The position numbers were made by a program, and so were the translations under genes. Source: Microbulbifer salipaludis (GTDB lineage: Bacteria; Pseudomonadota; Gammaproteobacteria; Pseudomonadales; Cellvibrionaceae). Taken from it: a DNA stretch of 64,000 nt. The notes beneath the pieces are model-generated. The model did not search any database. It was given only the letters and a program-made list of their open reading frames with translations, and was not told the origin of the DNA. The stretch spans positions 1 through 64,000 of the forward strand of contig NZ_JAEKJR010000002.1 of assembly GCF_017303155.1 (NCBI RefSeq), in the 5' to 3' direction. Shown here in pieces: positions 9,596 to 18,424 of the stretch. The number at the start of each line of letters is the position of its first letter. The first letter of the stretch is position 1.

Positions 9596-12039
9596 TGTTG
9601 GCGAAGACAACGCGTAAACGGATCGCCGTTGGCGCACTCGCGCTGCTGGCTATGCCGACGGCCGCTCAGGTTATCACCACCACCAACGCAGAGCAGGGGC
9701 TGTCGTGCGCGGGTACGCGCTATGGGAGTGACCTGAACTGCAGTGCCGGCGAATTTACCGTAGAGCCGATATTCAGCGCTGAACCCGGCACGCCACCATT
9801 TTGCGTGGCCGGCGAAGAATTTTTGTTCCGGGTGGATGTCGGCCTGTCCGGCAGTAATGCCGACCGCTACGATGTCGGCTTTTTTGTGGGCGAAGCGGGT
9901 AACGATCCCCGCTTAAGCGACGCTTCTCAATCCTGTTCGGTAGCATCATTCCCCACCAGTCCCCTGCCGTGGTTTGATAAAAATCCTGCGAATACGGCCA
10001 ACAGCTGTGGTGACTACACCGCACGTGGAGACGACGACGTTCGCGTGGATAAAATCCGCGTGCTGTGTCAGGGGGATGCCGCCACCGGCGCGCTCCAGGT
10101 ACCGTTTGTTCTGACCTACAACCAGAATGAACAGGCAGCCTGTGCGGTGCCGTCCGATGTGCAGCCCGGCTCGAAGTCGAAGTGTAACAGTGGCGTCAGT
10201 CTGGTCAGTGGCGACGTCCAGGTGTTTTCCGGGGCGCATGTGGACGTCACCAAGCAGACCGAGCCGGATGGCGATGGCCAGGAATTCACTTATACCGCGA
10301 GTGGCCCCAGCGGTTCCAAGGTGATTGTGCGACTCGCCGATGGCACCTATACCGACACCATTGCCAGTGCCGGCAACACGGCCAGCTTTACCCTGAGCGA
10401 CGGCGAGACTGCGCGGGTTTTTATCACTGCATTGCCGATCGCACAGCGTCTGGTGATCCGCGAACAACTGGAGACCGGCTGGGACAGCACTGCACTGATC
10501 AACTGTTCCGACCAGCGCGGCGATCCGGTCGTCAGCGTGGACGAGGCCAACCGCAGTATTACCGCGGACCTGGATGAAGATAACTCGGCCGCCGCCTGCA
10601 CCATTACCAACCGCAAATTGCCGCAGGTGACCGTTACCAAAACCAGCCTCGGTGACAGCGGCAGTTTTACCTTTACCGGCTCCAATGGCTGGAGTGACCA
10701 GACTATCAGCACCCCATCTGCAGGTGCATCGGTGAGTAGCACTGCGCAGTACCTTGCCGCACTGGGGGTGGCTACGGATCTGGTAGAGACGCCTCAAGCG
10801 GGCTGGCGCCTGGCGAGTGTAAATTGCAGTGGGCTCGGCAGCGGTGGCAGTGCCAGCGCGGACCTGGCAACGCAAACCGTTACCCTGGATGCCGCGGCGG
10901 TGTCTGAGCCGGGGGCTGAAATCGGTTGTACCTTTACCAATGTGCGCCAGCGCAGTCTTACCGTTACCAAACAACTGACTCCGATCAGTCCCTGGCCCGG
11001 TGGCGACAGCGGCCTGTTCGTGATGAATGCCAACGGCACAACAGGCAGCGAGGGTGGCGACGGTGCCAGCGCCAGCGAGCTGGTGGATGTGGGTGCGAGT
11101 GCGACCTTCGCCGAGAGCGCGGGCTCCGGTACCGATCTGGCCAATTACACAGCCAGTTACCGCTGTGACACCACGCCGGTCACCAGTGGCAGTGGCACCA
11201 GCGGCACCCTCACCATGCCCAACACGGACGTGGACTGTACCTTCACCAACACCCGTCGCTCCGCCACATTGACCTTACGCAAGACCTGGCAGGACGGTGC
11301 CAGTGGCGATACCGCGACGGTGATCACCAGCGGATTCAATAACAACGCCAGCACCGGTGCGGTGGTTTCTGCGGGCAATAACAGCGTTGATGGCATCCCG
11401 GTGACTGTCTACGCGGGGGAGAGCGGCACCATTGCCGAGACGTTCTCGGTGGGCGACCCCGGGCTCTACAGCCTGGCGATCGATTGCAGTGGCGGCAGTA
11501 TCTCCGGCAGTACTCTCACGGTGCTGCCGGGCGACACCAGTATCCTGTGTACCGCCACCAATAGCCGGGTGCTGCCATCCCTCAGTCTGCTGAAGTGGGT
11601 TGTTACCCTGTGGGATCCGGTGAATGGCAGTGTCAATCCCAAGGCGATCCCGGGTGCGGTGAGTCAGTACACCCTGCGCCTCAGCAATAGCGGCGACGGC
11701 AGCACCGACAGTGACAGCCTGGTTCTGGGCGATGCCTTGCCTGATCATGTGGATCTGTATGTGGGAGATCTGGGGGCGGCGGGTTCCGGGCCTGTCGGCT
11801 TCAGTGATGGCACACCGGCAAGCGGGCTGAGCTGGGTGTATTCCGCGCTGGACAGCGACACAGACCACGTGGAGTTTTCCCAAGATGGTATCGACTGGGG
11901 CTATGTGCCGACACCGGATGCCGATGGGTTTGACCCCTCGGTGCGCCATATCCGCCTGAAACCCGCGGGACGGATGAATGGACAATCCGGCGGCAATGAC
12001 ACCTGGGTGGAATTCACGTTCCGGGTGCGTGTGCGCTGA
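9592..12039 (+). CDS. Secreted protein with prealbumin-like repeats and terminal DUF11
   Basis: This 815-aa protein overlaps the preceding stop by four bases (ATGA), which indicates translational coupling; the ATG at 9592 or the next at 9595 may be used. A signal peptide ends at MPTAAQ. Four to five repeats of about 95 residues follow, each resembling SpaA/prealbumin-like folds. Their recurring ends are CTITNRKLPQVTVTKT, CTFTNVRQRSLTVTKQ, CTFTNTRRSATLTLRK and CTATNSRVLPSLSLLK, and each repeat has a conserved Cys pair (ASVNCSG...CTFTN). The C-terminal 150 residues are DUF11 (DPVNGSVNPKAIPGAVSQYTL). Such rigid, disulfide-stabilised repeats suit a stalk or adhesin. No enzyme motif is seen. Confidence 0.8.
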   Translation: MMLAKTTRKRIAVGALALLAMPTAAQVITTTNAEQGLSCAGTRYGSDLNCSAGEFTVEPIFSAEPGTPPFCVAGEEFLFRVDVGLSGSNADRYDVGFFVGEAGNDPRLSDASQSCSVASFPTSPLPWFDKNPANTANSCGDYTARGDDDVRVDKIRVLCQGDAATGALQVPFVLTYNQNEQAACAVPSDVQPGSKSKCNSGVSLVSGDVQVFSGAHVDVTKQTEPDGDGQEFTYTASGPSGSKVIVRLADGTYTDTIASAGNTASFTLSDGETARVFITALPIAQRLVIREQLETGWDSTALINCSDQRGDPVVSVDEANRSITADLDEDNSAAACTITNRKLPQVTVTKTSLGDSGSFTFTGSNGWSDQTISTPSAGASVSSTAQYLAALGVATDLVETPQAGWRLASVNCSGLGSGGSASADLATQTVTLDAAAVSEPGAEIGCTFTNVRQRSLTVTKQLTPISPWPGGDSGLFVMNANGTTGSEGGDGASASELVDVGASATFAESAGSGTDLANYTASYRCDTTPVTSGSGTSGTLTMPNTDVDCTFTNTRRSATLTLRKTWQDGASGDTATVITSGFNNNASTGAVVSAGNNSVDGIPVTVYAGESGTIAETFSVGDPGLYSLAIDCSGGSISGSTLTVLPGDTSILCTATNSRVLPSLSLLKWVVTLWDPVNGSVNPKAIPGAVSQYTLRLSNSGDGSTDSDSLVLGDALPDHVDLYVGDLGAAGSGPVGFSDGTPASGLSWVYSALDSDTDHVEFSQDGIDWGYVPTPDADGFDPSVRHIRLKPAGRMNGQSGGNDTWVEFTFRVRVR

Positions 12040-12217
12040 CGTTTTTTTAGGCTTCTTCAGCGAGGCGAACAGTCACGTGGTTCAAGGCATCTATTCGCAA
12101 CTTATACACAGGACTGTCCCAAGTTTCTGTGTGTAATCCCGGTTGTGGAAAAGTGTGGAATCACTATTCAAATCAAGTTCGGACCACCGGTGTTGCCTCG
12201 TGTCCTTGATCTGCGCG

Positions 12218-12934
12218 TTAGAAATGTACGCTCCAGCCCAGTGAGGCTGACTCTACGTCGTGCTTCCCGAGAAGCGCATCACTCCCGATTTCCGGGAACC
12301 ATTCCCACTCTGCCCGCAGGGACCAGCGGTTCCTGAAGCTGTAACTGACACCCGCACCATACCCCCAATGGAAACCGCTGGTGCTCTCCGAGAAGGTGCC
12401 GTCCACAGGAAACAGGACGGGCTGCAGGGAGCCGTCTTCCAACTGGAACACGGCGAGCGCATCCCCTCGCTGTCTGGAGCGCAGCTGGCCGAGCCAGAAA
12501 CCGCCGCCGACCTTGCCGAAGACACTGACACCGGATCTTCCGACGGGCAGATGCCCCACAACGAACGCATTACCCATGCGGGTGGTGAGTGTTTCCTTGA
12601 TGTTCAGATAAGGCAGCTGTGGATTGCTTATGCTGAACTGCGCCGTTGTGGTAGCGGCCTGACGCAAGTCTGCCTCCACGGCAAAGCTGGGGCTCCAGCG
12701 CCAGCCGGCATAGAGTTTTGCGCCCGGCCCACTGTCGGTGCAGTTCGCCAGCTGCGCCGTTTGTTGTTCGCCGTTCAGGCCGTCAACAAACGCTCGTGCG
12801 TTGTGGCACAGCGGATCCTGGGCCGTGTGTTGCAGGCTGATACCGCCATAGCGGTGGGAATAGAAGTCGGCACTGGCGAGGCTGCTGCCCAGCAGTGAAA
12901 GGGGTACCACAAGCAGAAGGGGAAGCCTGGCCAT
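12218..12934 (-). CDS. OmpA-like eight-stranded outer-membrane porin
   Basis: This 238-aa protein has a signal peptide (MARLPLLLVVPLSLLGSSLASA) and an AGG ribosome site eight bases before the ATG. The mature protein shows alternating beta-strands typical of small OmpA-type barrels: AKLYAGWRWSPSFAVEADLRQ, VSVFGKVGGGFWLGQL, WGYGAGVSYSFRNRWSLRAEWEW and a last strand ending in aromatic F (SASLGWSVHF), the BamA recognition signature. Two Cys pairs lie in the predicted first extracellular loop. It has no C-terminal peptidoglycan-binding domain. It converges on the DUF11 operon but is not obviously part of it. Confidence 0.82.
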   Translation of the reverse strand: MARLPLLLVVPLSLLGSSLASADFYSHRYGGISLQHTAQDPLCHNARAFVDGLNGEQQTAQLANCTDSGPGAKLYAGWRWSPSFAVEADLRQAATTTAQFSISNPQLPYLNIKETLTTRMGNAFVVGHLPVGRSGVSVFGKVGGGFWLGQLRSRQRGDALAVFQLEDGSLQPVLFPVDGTFSESTSGFHWGYGAGVSYSFRNRWSLRAEWEWFPEIGSDALLGKHDVESASLGWSVHF

Positions 12935-13034
12935 GGCGATACCTGCTCTGGAGTCGAAGAAAGGTTTATGCAGGCCCGGTTCCTAACACCCCAGGAAAGT
13001 GACCTTAGGGCTGGCACACAAGCCAGCCCTCACA

Positions 13035-13688
13035 TCATATTTTGAATTGCGCGCGCAATTCCGCCAACTTCTTGGCATTTTCGGCTTTGGACAGTGGTTT
13101 GGCTGGCTGATGCTCCAGTTGAACCTGCTGCGGCGCGGGCAGGCTCTCACCGGCCATCAGTTTTTCGCAGATTTTCTTATAGTGGCTGGCGAACACCGGG
13201 TAGGCCGAGGATTCCGGGTTGTTGGCGAGGAAAAACCAGTCTGACGCACGCCCCGCGTGGTATACCGCCGGGTGGCTCCACTTGTTATTTGCTTTTGGGC
13301 TGGGTGCGTTACAGGCTTCGCGATAAGCGGCGCGCGGGTCGGGCAGGCCGTGCTCCCCCTCTGCGCAGAATTGCAGCATCTTGTGGATGGTGGGCAGGTA
13401 CTCGGACTGTTTGATGGCGCGCTTGGCGCCAGCGACCATTTGCTCGGGCGAGAAGCCCGCGAGGGATTCCAGCCACAAGCGCTTGGCGTGGTTGAGTGTC
13501 TGAACATCTTGGAAGGCCGAGTTGAACTGGTTGTGATAACTCAACTTGAGGAGACCGAACACCTCATTGAGTGCGCGTTTGCGCGCCTCAAGCTCCGGAC
13601 TACCAGTTTGTGTCTGTGACGATGTCCCAGACCGGTGTGTCCCTGGTTCGCTGGTTACCTGAGTGCCCGGATTCTTTTGGCTTGCCAT
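13035..13688 (-). CDS. Replication protein P-like helicase loader
   Basis: This 217-aa protein resembles the phage lambda P family (replication protein P), which loads DnaB helicase. Its recognisable core is ALNEVFGLLKLSYHNQF, then LAKRLW-type and GFSPEQMVAGAKRAIKQSEYLPTIHKM segments, and AYREACNAP followed by HPAVYHAGRASDWFFL. The ATG at 13688 is supported by AGGA seven bases upstream and by the lack of any later Met before the conserved core. The gene therefore overlaps the end of the DnaT-like gene by 89 bases, indicating tight co-expression. No other phage genes are nearby, so this is more likely a domesticated chromosomal module than a prophage. Confidence 0.8.
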   Translation of the reverse strand: MASQKNPGTQVTSEPGTHRSGTSSQTQTGSPELEARKRALNEVFGLLKLSYHNQFNSAFQDVQTLNHAKRLWLESLAGFSPEQMVAGAKRAIKQSEYLPTIHKMLQFCAEGEHGLPDPRAAYREACNAPSPKANNKWSHPAVYHAGRASDWFFLANNPESSAYPVFASHYKKICEKLMAGESLPAPQQVQLEHQPAKPLSKAENAKKLAELRAQFKI

Positions 13689-14925
13689 GATTCTGTCCTA
13701 TCGCGAATTTATTGCGCTCAGCCCACTGGTAGCGGGCGTGCCGTACGAATACCGAATCCCAGCTTTTGCGGGCAGCACCCTGCTCGCGCCAGTAAAGTCG
13801 AAATTCCGGTACCAGGCCGAGAACAAATTCGCGGTCGATTTCACATTGATTCAAAAGGTGGCCGAGGCAGTCCGTGGACGGCTGCCAGTTGCGCGAGATG
13901 GGCTTGGCCACCGGGTTTTTCTCGATACCCTGGCAGTAGTAAGCCCACTCGGTACGCGCGTAATCGATAAACTGCTCGCCCCAGCGTGCGCTGTGGCCAC
14001 CGCGCTCCAGCCATTTATAAATAAATTCCGGCAGCAATTCTGCGGCAAAATTGGGGTTGATAGCCAGTCGGCGCAATTGCTCCCAGGTATTTTCACTGGG
14101 TTGCCAGTCGCGTGTCATCGGTTCCGGCTTGCGCTTTTCAATAAATGGGGTGTCCTGCTTTTCCCAGTCTTCCGTTACCCAGTCATTGAATTCCAGGTCC
14201 CAGGAAACGGACTGCTTGCCGCTGTTGCGGTGGTACTCGACAAACCGCTGCAGGCAGCGCCGTACAAATGTGCTCGGCACTCCCTCATCGGAGAGTCTCC
14301 GCAGGGTCTCCTCACCCGGATGCCACTGCTCGGGAATGGGTTGCTTGCGCCCCTGGGTCGCACGAAAAGACTCCCACTTGGTCTTCACCTGCTTCAGGAA
14401 CAGGGAACCAAAGGAGTGCCGGCTTTCGCCGCGGTCCCGCCAGTAGGTGACGAACTCGGGCAGTTGCTCGCGCACGAAATGTTCCGGCACACCCAGCTGC
14501 GCGATACGCGCCATGGTCTCGGAATCTGGCTGCCAGCTCGGAGAAATGGTGTTGGCTGCCCGCGGTGCCGGGGCCTGGGGTGCTGGGGCAGTTGATTCCG
14601 CGGCGGTCTGTTGCCCGGAGGCGCCACTCAGTGCAAATTTGAGCATCGCACTGCTGCCGTAGGGCGCTGCGCCCAGCAACAGGGCACCCTGATTGCGCAG
14701 GCTGGTGGAAACCCGCTGAATGTCTGCCGGCTCCCAGAACGGCAACAGCCGTTGCAGTTGATCGCCGTCTGCGGTGTACCAGTCCCGGCCGGGATGTGAC
14801 TCCACGGGCAAGAAGGGTATCAGGTCACCCAGTGCCGCCAGCAATACCGCCTCCTCCAGGCCGAGGGTGGCGGCCAGAGTGGGGGAGATGACGAGGGGAC
14901 GTTCCGGGAGCAGGGGGTGTTTCAT
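13600..14925 (-). CDS. DnaT-like primosomal protein with four tandem DnaT domains
   Basis: This 441-aa protein has an N-terminal DnaT-like region (about 1-100) and then four repeats of about 70 residues, each with the pattern W-x-P, LxxLGI-like helix, EFxxYW, SW/RW...F and a closing W. They begin near residues 129 (SWQPDSETMARI), 201 (QWHPGEETLRRL), 274 (DWQPSENTWEQL) and 346 (NWQPSTDCLGHL). In DnaT this C-terminal domain binds single-stranded DNA and helps load DnaB-DnaC at PriA sites. Classical DnaT has one copy; four is unusual. The gene overlaps the helicase-loader gene downstream, consistent with joint function in replication restart. Confidence 0.82.
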   Translation of the reverse strand: MKHPLLPERPLVISPTLAATLGLEEAVLLAALGDLIPFLPVESHPGRDWYTADGDQLQRLLPFWEPADIQRVSTSLRNQGALLLGAAPYGSSAMLKFALSGASGQQTAAESTAPAPQAPAPRAANTISPSWQPDSETMARIAQLGVPEHFVREQLPEFVTYWRDRGESRHSFGSLFLKQVKTKWESFRATQGRKQPIPEQWHPGEETLRRLSDEGVPSTFVRRCLQRFVEYHRNSGKQSVSWDLEFNDWVTEDWEKQDTPFIEKRKPEPMTRDWQPSENTWEQLRRLAINPNFAAELLPEFIYKWLERGGHSARWGEQFIDYARTEWAYYCQGIEKNPVAKPISRNWQPSTDCLGHLLNQCEIDREFVLGLVPEFRLYWREQGAARKSWDSVFVRHARYQWAERNKFAIGQNHGKPKESGHSGNQRTRDTPVWDIVTDTNW

Positions 14926-15147
14926 GCCGCGATGATACCACCCGGGAGGAGGCTACCGGGAGTGGATTTGATACGGTGTGCCCGGCAGGCGGCTGACCTT
15001 CTGGTCGACGCGCATGCGCCGGCAGACAGCGGGCCGCGCCGCTAGGCTGAGGGCAGTTCTTCCCCGGCCTGGTTTACCCGGCCCCCTGGAACCCTTTCAC
15101 CTGAAACCCTTTAAAATGCCGGCATCTAACCCCTGGTGGAGAGCAAT

Positions 15148-17400
15148 ATGACTGAAACATCATCGATGTCCCCACAGACCTTCCGCCTGCAGGGGGTGAG
15201 CTGTGCCGGCTGCGTGAAAAAAATCGAGTCCGCACTGGGCCGGGTGTCCGGTGTCGAAGATGCCCGCGTAAACCTGGGCGACAAAACCCTGGTGGTCCAG
15301 GGTAGCGCGACTGCGCAGGCATGCATTGCCGCGGTGGAGTCCGCCGGTTACGGCGCGGAGGCGGTGCAGGTGAATGCCCGGGTGTTGCGCGCGCAGCAGC
15401 GGGAGGAGGAACAGGCGCACTACCGGCAACTGTTGTGGCGCTCGGGTATAGCGCTGGGGCTCGGAGTTCCCCTGATGATCTGGGGGCTGGTGACCGGCGA
15501 GATGGGGGTGCACAACACCGCTCAGCAGATAGCCTGGGGCAGTGTCGGCCTGTTGACACTGGCGGTGCTGGTTTTCTGTGGTGGGCACTTTTTTACCGGT
15601 GCCTGGCGAGCCTTCCGTCACCACAGTGCCACCATGGACACCCTGGTCGCGCTGGGTACTGGCACCGCGTGGCTATTTTCCATGCTAGTGGTATTGCTCC
15701 CGCATGTACTGCCGGAGTCGGCACGTCACGTGTACTTTGAAGCCAGTGCGATGATTATCGGCCTGATCAACCTGGGGCAGGCGTTGGAAGTGCGTGCCCG
15801 CGGTCGCACCAGTGCCGCGGTGGAAAAGTTACTGCAATTGCAGGACCCCAATGCGCGTGTCATTCGCGACGGCGAAGAAATAGATATTCCCATTGACCAG
15901 GTGATGGTCGGCGACAAGCTGCGCGTGCGGCCCGGAGAAAAAATCCCGGTGGACGGCCGCGTGATCGAGGGCGAGAGCCTGGTGGATGAAGCCATGCTTA
16001 CCGGCGAGCCGCTACCAGTAAAAAAAGCGGGAGGTGATGCGCTCACCGCCGGCACCCTGAATAAAAATGGCAGCCTGGTATTTGCGGCGGAAAAGGTGGG
16101 GGCGGATACCCGCCTGGCGCAGATTATCCAGATGGTAAAAAACGCCCAGAGCTCGCGGGTTCCCATCGCGCGCCTCGCGGATACCATCTCATCGATTTTT
16201 GTGCCGAGTGTCATGATCATCGCGGTGGTCGCTGCACTGGTCTGGTACAACTGGGGCCCCGATCCGAAAATCGCGCATATGCTGGTGGTGCTGACTTCGG
16301 TGCTGATTATTGCCTGCCCCTGTGCCCTTGGGCTGGCCACGCCCATGTCGGTGATGGTGGGCGTCGGCAAAGGGGCGGAAAATGGCGTACTGGTACGCAA
16401 CGGCAAGGCCCTGCAGCAGGCCACGGATCTGGACACTCTGGTGGTGGATAAAACGGGCACGCTGACCGAGGGCGCGCCGAAACTGACCGATATCGAGTGC
16501 GACGGCGATGCGGATGCGCTGTTGCAGCAGCTCGCGAGCCTGGAAAGTCGTTCCGAACATCCGCTGGCAGAGGCGATTGTCAGTGCCGCCCGGGAAAAAC
16601 AGCTGTCGCTCTCGGATGTACAGGGCTTCGAAGCCATTACCGCGCATGGTGTCCGTGCTGAGGTCGACGGCAAAACCGTGCTGCTCGGCAACCGTAAATT
16701 GATGCAGCGCGAAGGTATCGACCCGGGCAAGTGGACAGAAAAGGCCGAAGCGCTGGCGGAGCAGGGGCGTACCGCCATGTATGCGGCAGTGGATGGCGCC
16801 ATGGCCGGCATCATTGCGGTGGCAGGCCCCATTCGTGAGGATGCACAAGCCGCAGTTGCACGTCTGAAAAAGCTCGGGCTGCGCATCGAAATGCTGACCG
16901 GGGACAACCGGGCGACGGCCGAGGCCGTGGCCAGGCAGCTGGGTATCGATCACGTACATGCGGATCTGCTGCCGGAGGACAAAGAGAAGATTGTCGCGGA
17001 TCTGCAGAAAAACCACGCCAAGGTGGGCATGGCGGGCGATGGTATCAACGACGCCCCGGCACTGGCGCGGGCAGATGTGGGGTTTGCCATAGGTGCGGGC
17101 ACCGATGTTGCCATCGAGTCTGCGGATGTGACCCTGATGCGCTCGTCGCTGCACGGCGTTGCGGATGCTGTGGAGCTTTCCCGCGCGACCCTGCGCAACA
17201 TCAAGCAGAATCTGTTTGGTGCGTTTATTTACAACACCCTGGGTATCCCCATTGCCGCCGGTGTGCTTTATCCCATCACTGGCATGCTGTTGAGCCCGGT
17301 CATCGCCGGTGCGGCGATGGCGTTTTCTTCGGTTACCGTGGTGAGTAATGCCAACCGGTTGCGGTTTTTCAAACCGTCACAGAACGGAGGTACCGCATAA
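15148..17400 (+). CDS. copA: Copper-exporting P1B-type ATPase
   Basis: This 750-aa inner-membrane ATPase exports Cu(I) from the cytoplasm. The ATG at 15148 follows GGAG by six bases; an upstream GTG in frame is less likely. Motifs in order are: one heavy-metal-binding domain ([10 protein letters not shown]); the phosphatase TGE loop (MLTGEPLPV); the transmembrane metal site CPC at 390-392; the phosphorylation motif DKTGTLTEG with D434; the P1B signature SEHPLA; and [13 protein letters not shown]. Late N and MSS-type residues in the last two helices ([15 protein letters not shown] and [15 protein letters not shown]) mark the Cu subgroup. It is immediately followed by a cupredoxin gene (TAATG overlap). 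Confidence 0.95.
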   Translation: MTETSSMSPQTFRLQGVSCAGCVKKIESALGRVSGVEDARVNLGDKTLVVQGSATAQACIAAVESAGYGAEAVQVNARVLRAQQREEEQAHYRQLLWRSGIALGLGVPLMIWGLVTGEMGVHNTAQQIAWGSVGLLTLAVLVFCGGHFFTGAWRAFRHHSATMDTLVALGTGTAWLFSMLVVLLPHVLPESARHVYFEASAMIIGLINLGQALEVRARGRTSAAVEKLLQLQDPNARVIRDGEEIDIPIDQVMVGDKLRVRPGEKIPVDGRVIEGESLVDEAMLTGEPLPVKKAGGDALTAGTLNKNGSLVFAAEKVGADTRLAQIIQMVKNAQSSRVPIARLADTISSIFVPSVMIIAVVAALVWYNWGPDPKIAHMLVVLTSVLIIACPCALGLATPMSVMVGVGKGAENGVLVRNGKALQQATDLDTLVVDKTGTLTEGAPKLTDIECDGDADALLQQLASLESRSEHPLAEAIVSAAREKQLSLSDVQGFEAITAHGVRAEVDGKTVLLGNRKLMQREGIDPGKWTEKAEALAEQGRTAMYAAVDGAMAGIIAVAGPIREDAQAAVARLKKLGLRIEMLTGDNRATAEAVARQLGIDHVHADLLPEDKEKIVADLQKNHAKVGMAGDGINDAPALARADVGFAIGAGTDVAIESADVTLMRSSLHGVADAVELSRATLRNIKQNLFGAFIYNTLGIPIAAGVLYPITGMLLSPVIAGAAMAFSSVTVVSNANRLRFFKPSQNGGTA

Positions 17401-17768
17401 TGGAATCCGTAGTGATTAACGTGCTTGGGCTTGCCGCGATTGTATTGACGGTATGGTGGTTTTGGCTTGCGCCCAAGGGCAGCAGGCAGCCTGCGGCGGG
17501 TGTCGCCGAGGCGCTACAGATACTGGTCAAGGATGGCGTATACGAGCCCGACCGGATTCGCATTGCTGCCGGAAAAGCAACGGTGCTGAAATTCCGGCGG
17601 GAAGACGCATCACCCTGTGCGGAGTGGGTATTGTTTCCCGATCTGGAAATCAGTGCACAGCTGGCGGTCGATCAGGTGACCGAGGTGCAACTTCCCGCAG
17701 CGGATGCCGGCGAGTATCCGTTTCACTGTCAGATGCAAATGTATCGCGGCACCCTGATCGTTGAGTAA
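17400..17768 (+). CDS. Membrane-anchored cupredoxin-like protein
   Basis: This 122-aa protein starts within the copA stop codon (TAATG), so translation is coupled. It has one N-terminal membrane anchor (about residues 5-25) and then a cupredoxin-like beta-sandwich: VYEPDRIRIAAGKATVLKF, then ASPCAEWVLFPDL, then AGEYPFHCQMQMYRGTLIV. The Cys of SPCAEW and the His, Cys and Met residues of FHCQMQM are candidate copper ligands, comparable to the EfeO/cupredoxin_1 family. It is probably a periplasmic copper carrier or chaperone working with CopA. The ligand assignment is inferred from motif position. Confidence 0.85.
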   Translation: MESVVINVLGLAAIVLTVWWFWLAPKGSRQPAAGVAEALQILVKDGVYEPDRIRIAAGKATVLKFRREDASPCAEWVLFPDLEISAQLAVDQVTEVQLPAADAGEYPFHCQMQMYRGTLIVE

Positions 17769-17777
17769 ACGCCTGTG

Positions 17778-17801
17778 AAAAAAGGCCCGGATGACCGGGC
17801 C
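17778..17801 (-). terminator. Terminator between the cupredoxin gene and the DUF411 gene
   Basis: GGCCCGG, loop, CCGGGCC is flanked on the copA side by six A residues, which become a T tract on the minus strand. It therefore terminates the minus-strand DUF411 transcript and may slow the plus-strand one. Confidence 0.8.
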
Positions 17802-17837
17802 GGCGAGTCATCTGGGCTTCTCGGACTCACGAATACT

Positions 17838-18365
17838 TCAGTGTTGTTGCTCAAAGTGATCGATACTCGCGTACACAGAGGTGCTGCCGTCCCGGTTGAG
17901 CTGCAGTACCTTGTATGGCGTAAAACGGTCACCCACTTCCATGCCGGGGCTGCCCAGAGGCATGGCCGGCACTGCCAGGCCGCGTGCACCGGCCGGCGGA
18001 TTCTGCAGGAACTGGCGAATCAGCTTTGCCGGAATATGCCCTTCGAATACATAACCGTCCGCTGACACACTGGTGTGGCAGGACTGCAATTCCGCGGCAA
18101 TTTCGTATTTGTCCTTGATGGCGTTCAGGTCAGAAACATCCTGGGCGTCGATCTTAAAACCATTGTCCGTTGCGTGTTCCACCCACAGTGTGCAGCAGCC
18201 ACAGGTGGCACTTTTATAGGTGGTCAATGTCGATGCCGCCTTCGCGGCGACGGTGCTGGCTCCGTCTTCACGCCCATCGTGATCGCGGTCGCTTTTGGCA
18301 CAGGCGGTCAGGGCGAGCAGTGCAGAAATGGCGAGGCCACGCAGGAAAACTTTCTGATTCATCAT
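17838..18365 (-). CDS. DUF411 lipoprotein, putative copper-binding
   Basis: This 175-aa lipoprotein is assigned the ATG at 18365, which has AGG upstream and begins a lipoprotein signal (LRGLAISALLALTAC, lipobox LTAC). A 21-residue upstream extension in the same frame has no signal character. The mature protein is a full DUF411 domain: TTYKSATCGCCTLWVEH with its CxCC motif, the central SCHTSVSADGYVFEGHIPA, and AVPAMPLGSPGMEVG. The family is found with copper resistance genes and is rich in Cys, His and Met. It converges on copA and the cupredoxin gene, so a periplasmic copper-sequestering role is likely. Confidence 0.88.
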   Translation of the reverse strand: MMNQKVFLRGLAISALLALTACAKSDRDHDGREDGASTVAAKAASTLTTYKSATCGCCTLWVEHATDNGFKIDAQDVSDLNAIKDKYEIAAELQSCHTSVSADGYVFEGHIPAKLIRQFLQNPPAGARGLAVPAMPLGSPGMEVGDRFTPYKVLQLNRDGSTSVYASIDHFEQQH

Positions 18366-18424
18366 TTTTTCAACCTTTTGCTCACAGTATTCGTGACGGG
18401 AAACATGGAGTAACGAGCGTTGGA

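Noticed and set aside
8705..9637. 310-codon open frame on the minus strand
   Set aside because: It lies fully antisense to the barrel of the giant outer-membrane protein; GC-rich genes commonly give such shadows.
13035..14925. Prophage remnant
   Set aside because: Only replication-loader genes are present; no integrase, attachment repeats or structural genes are seen.
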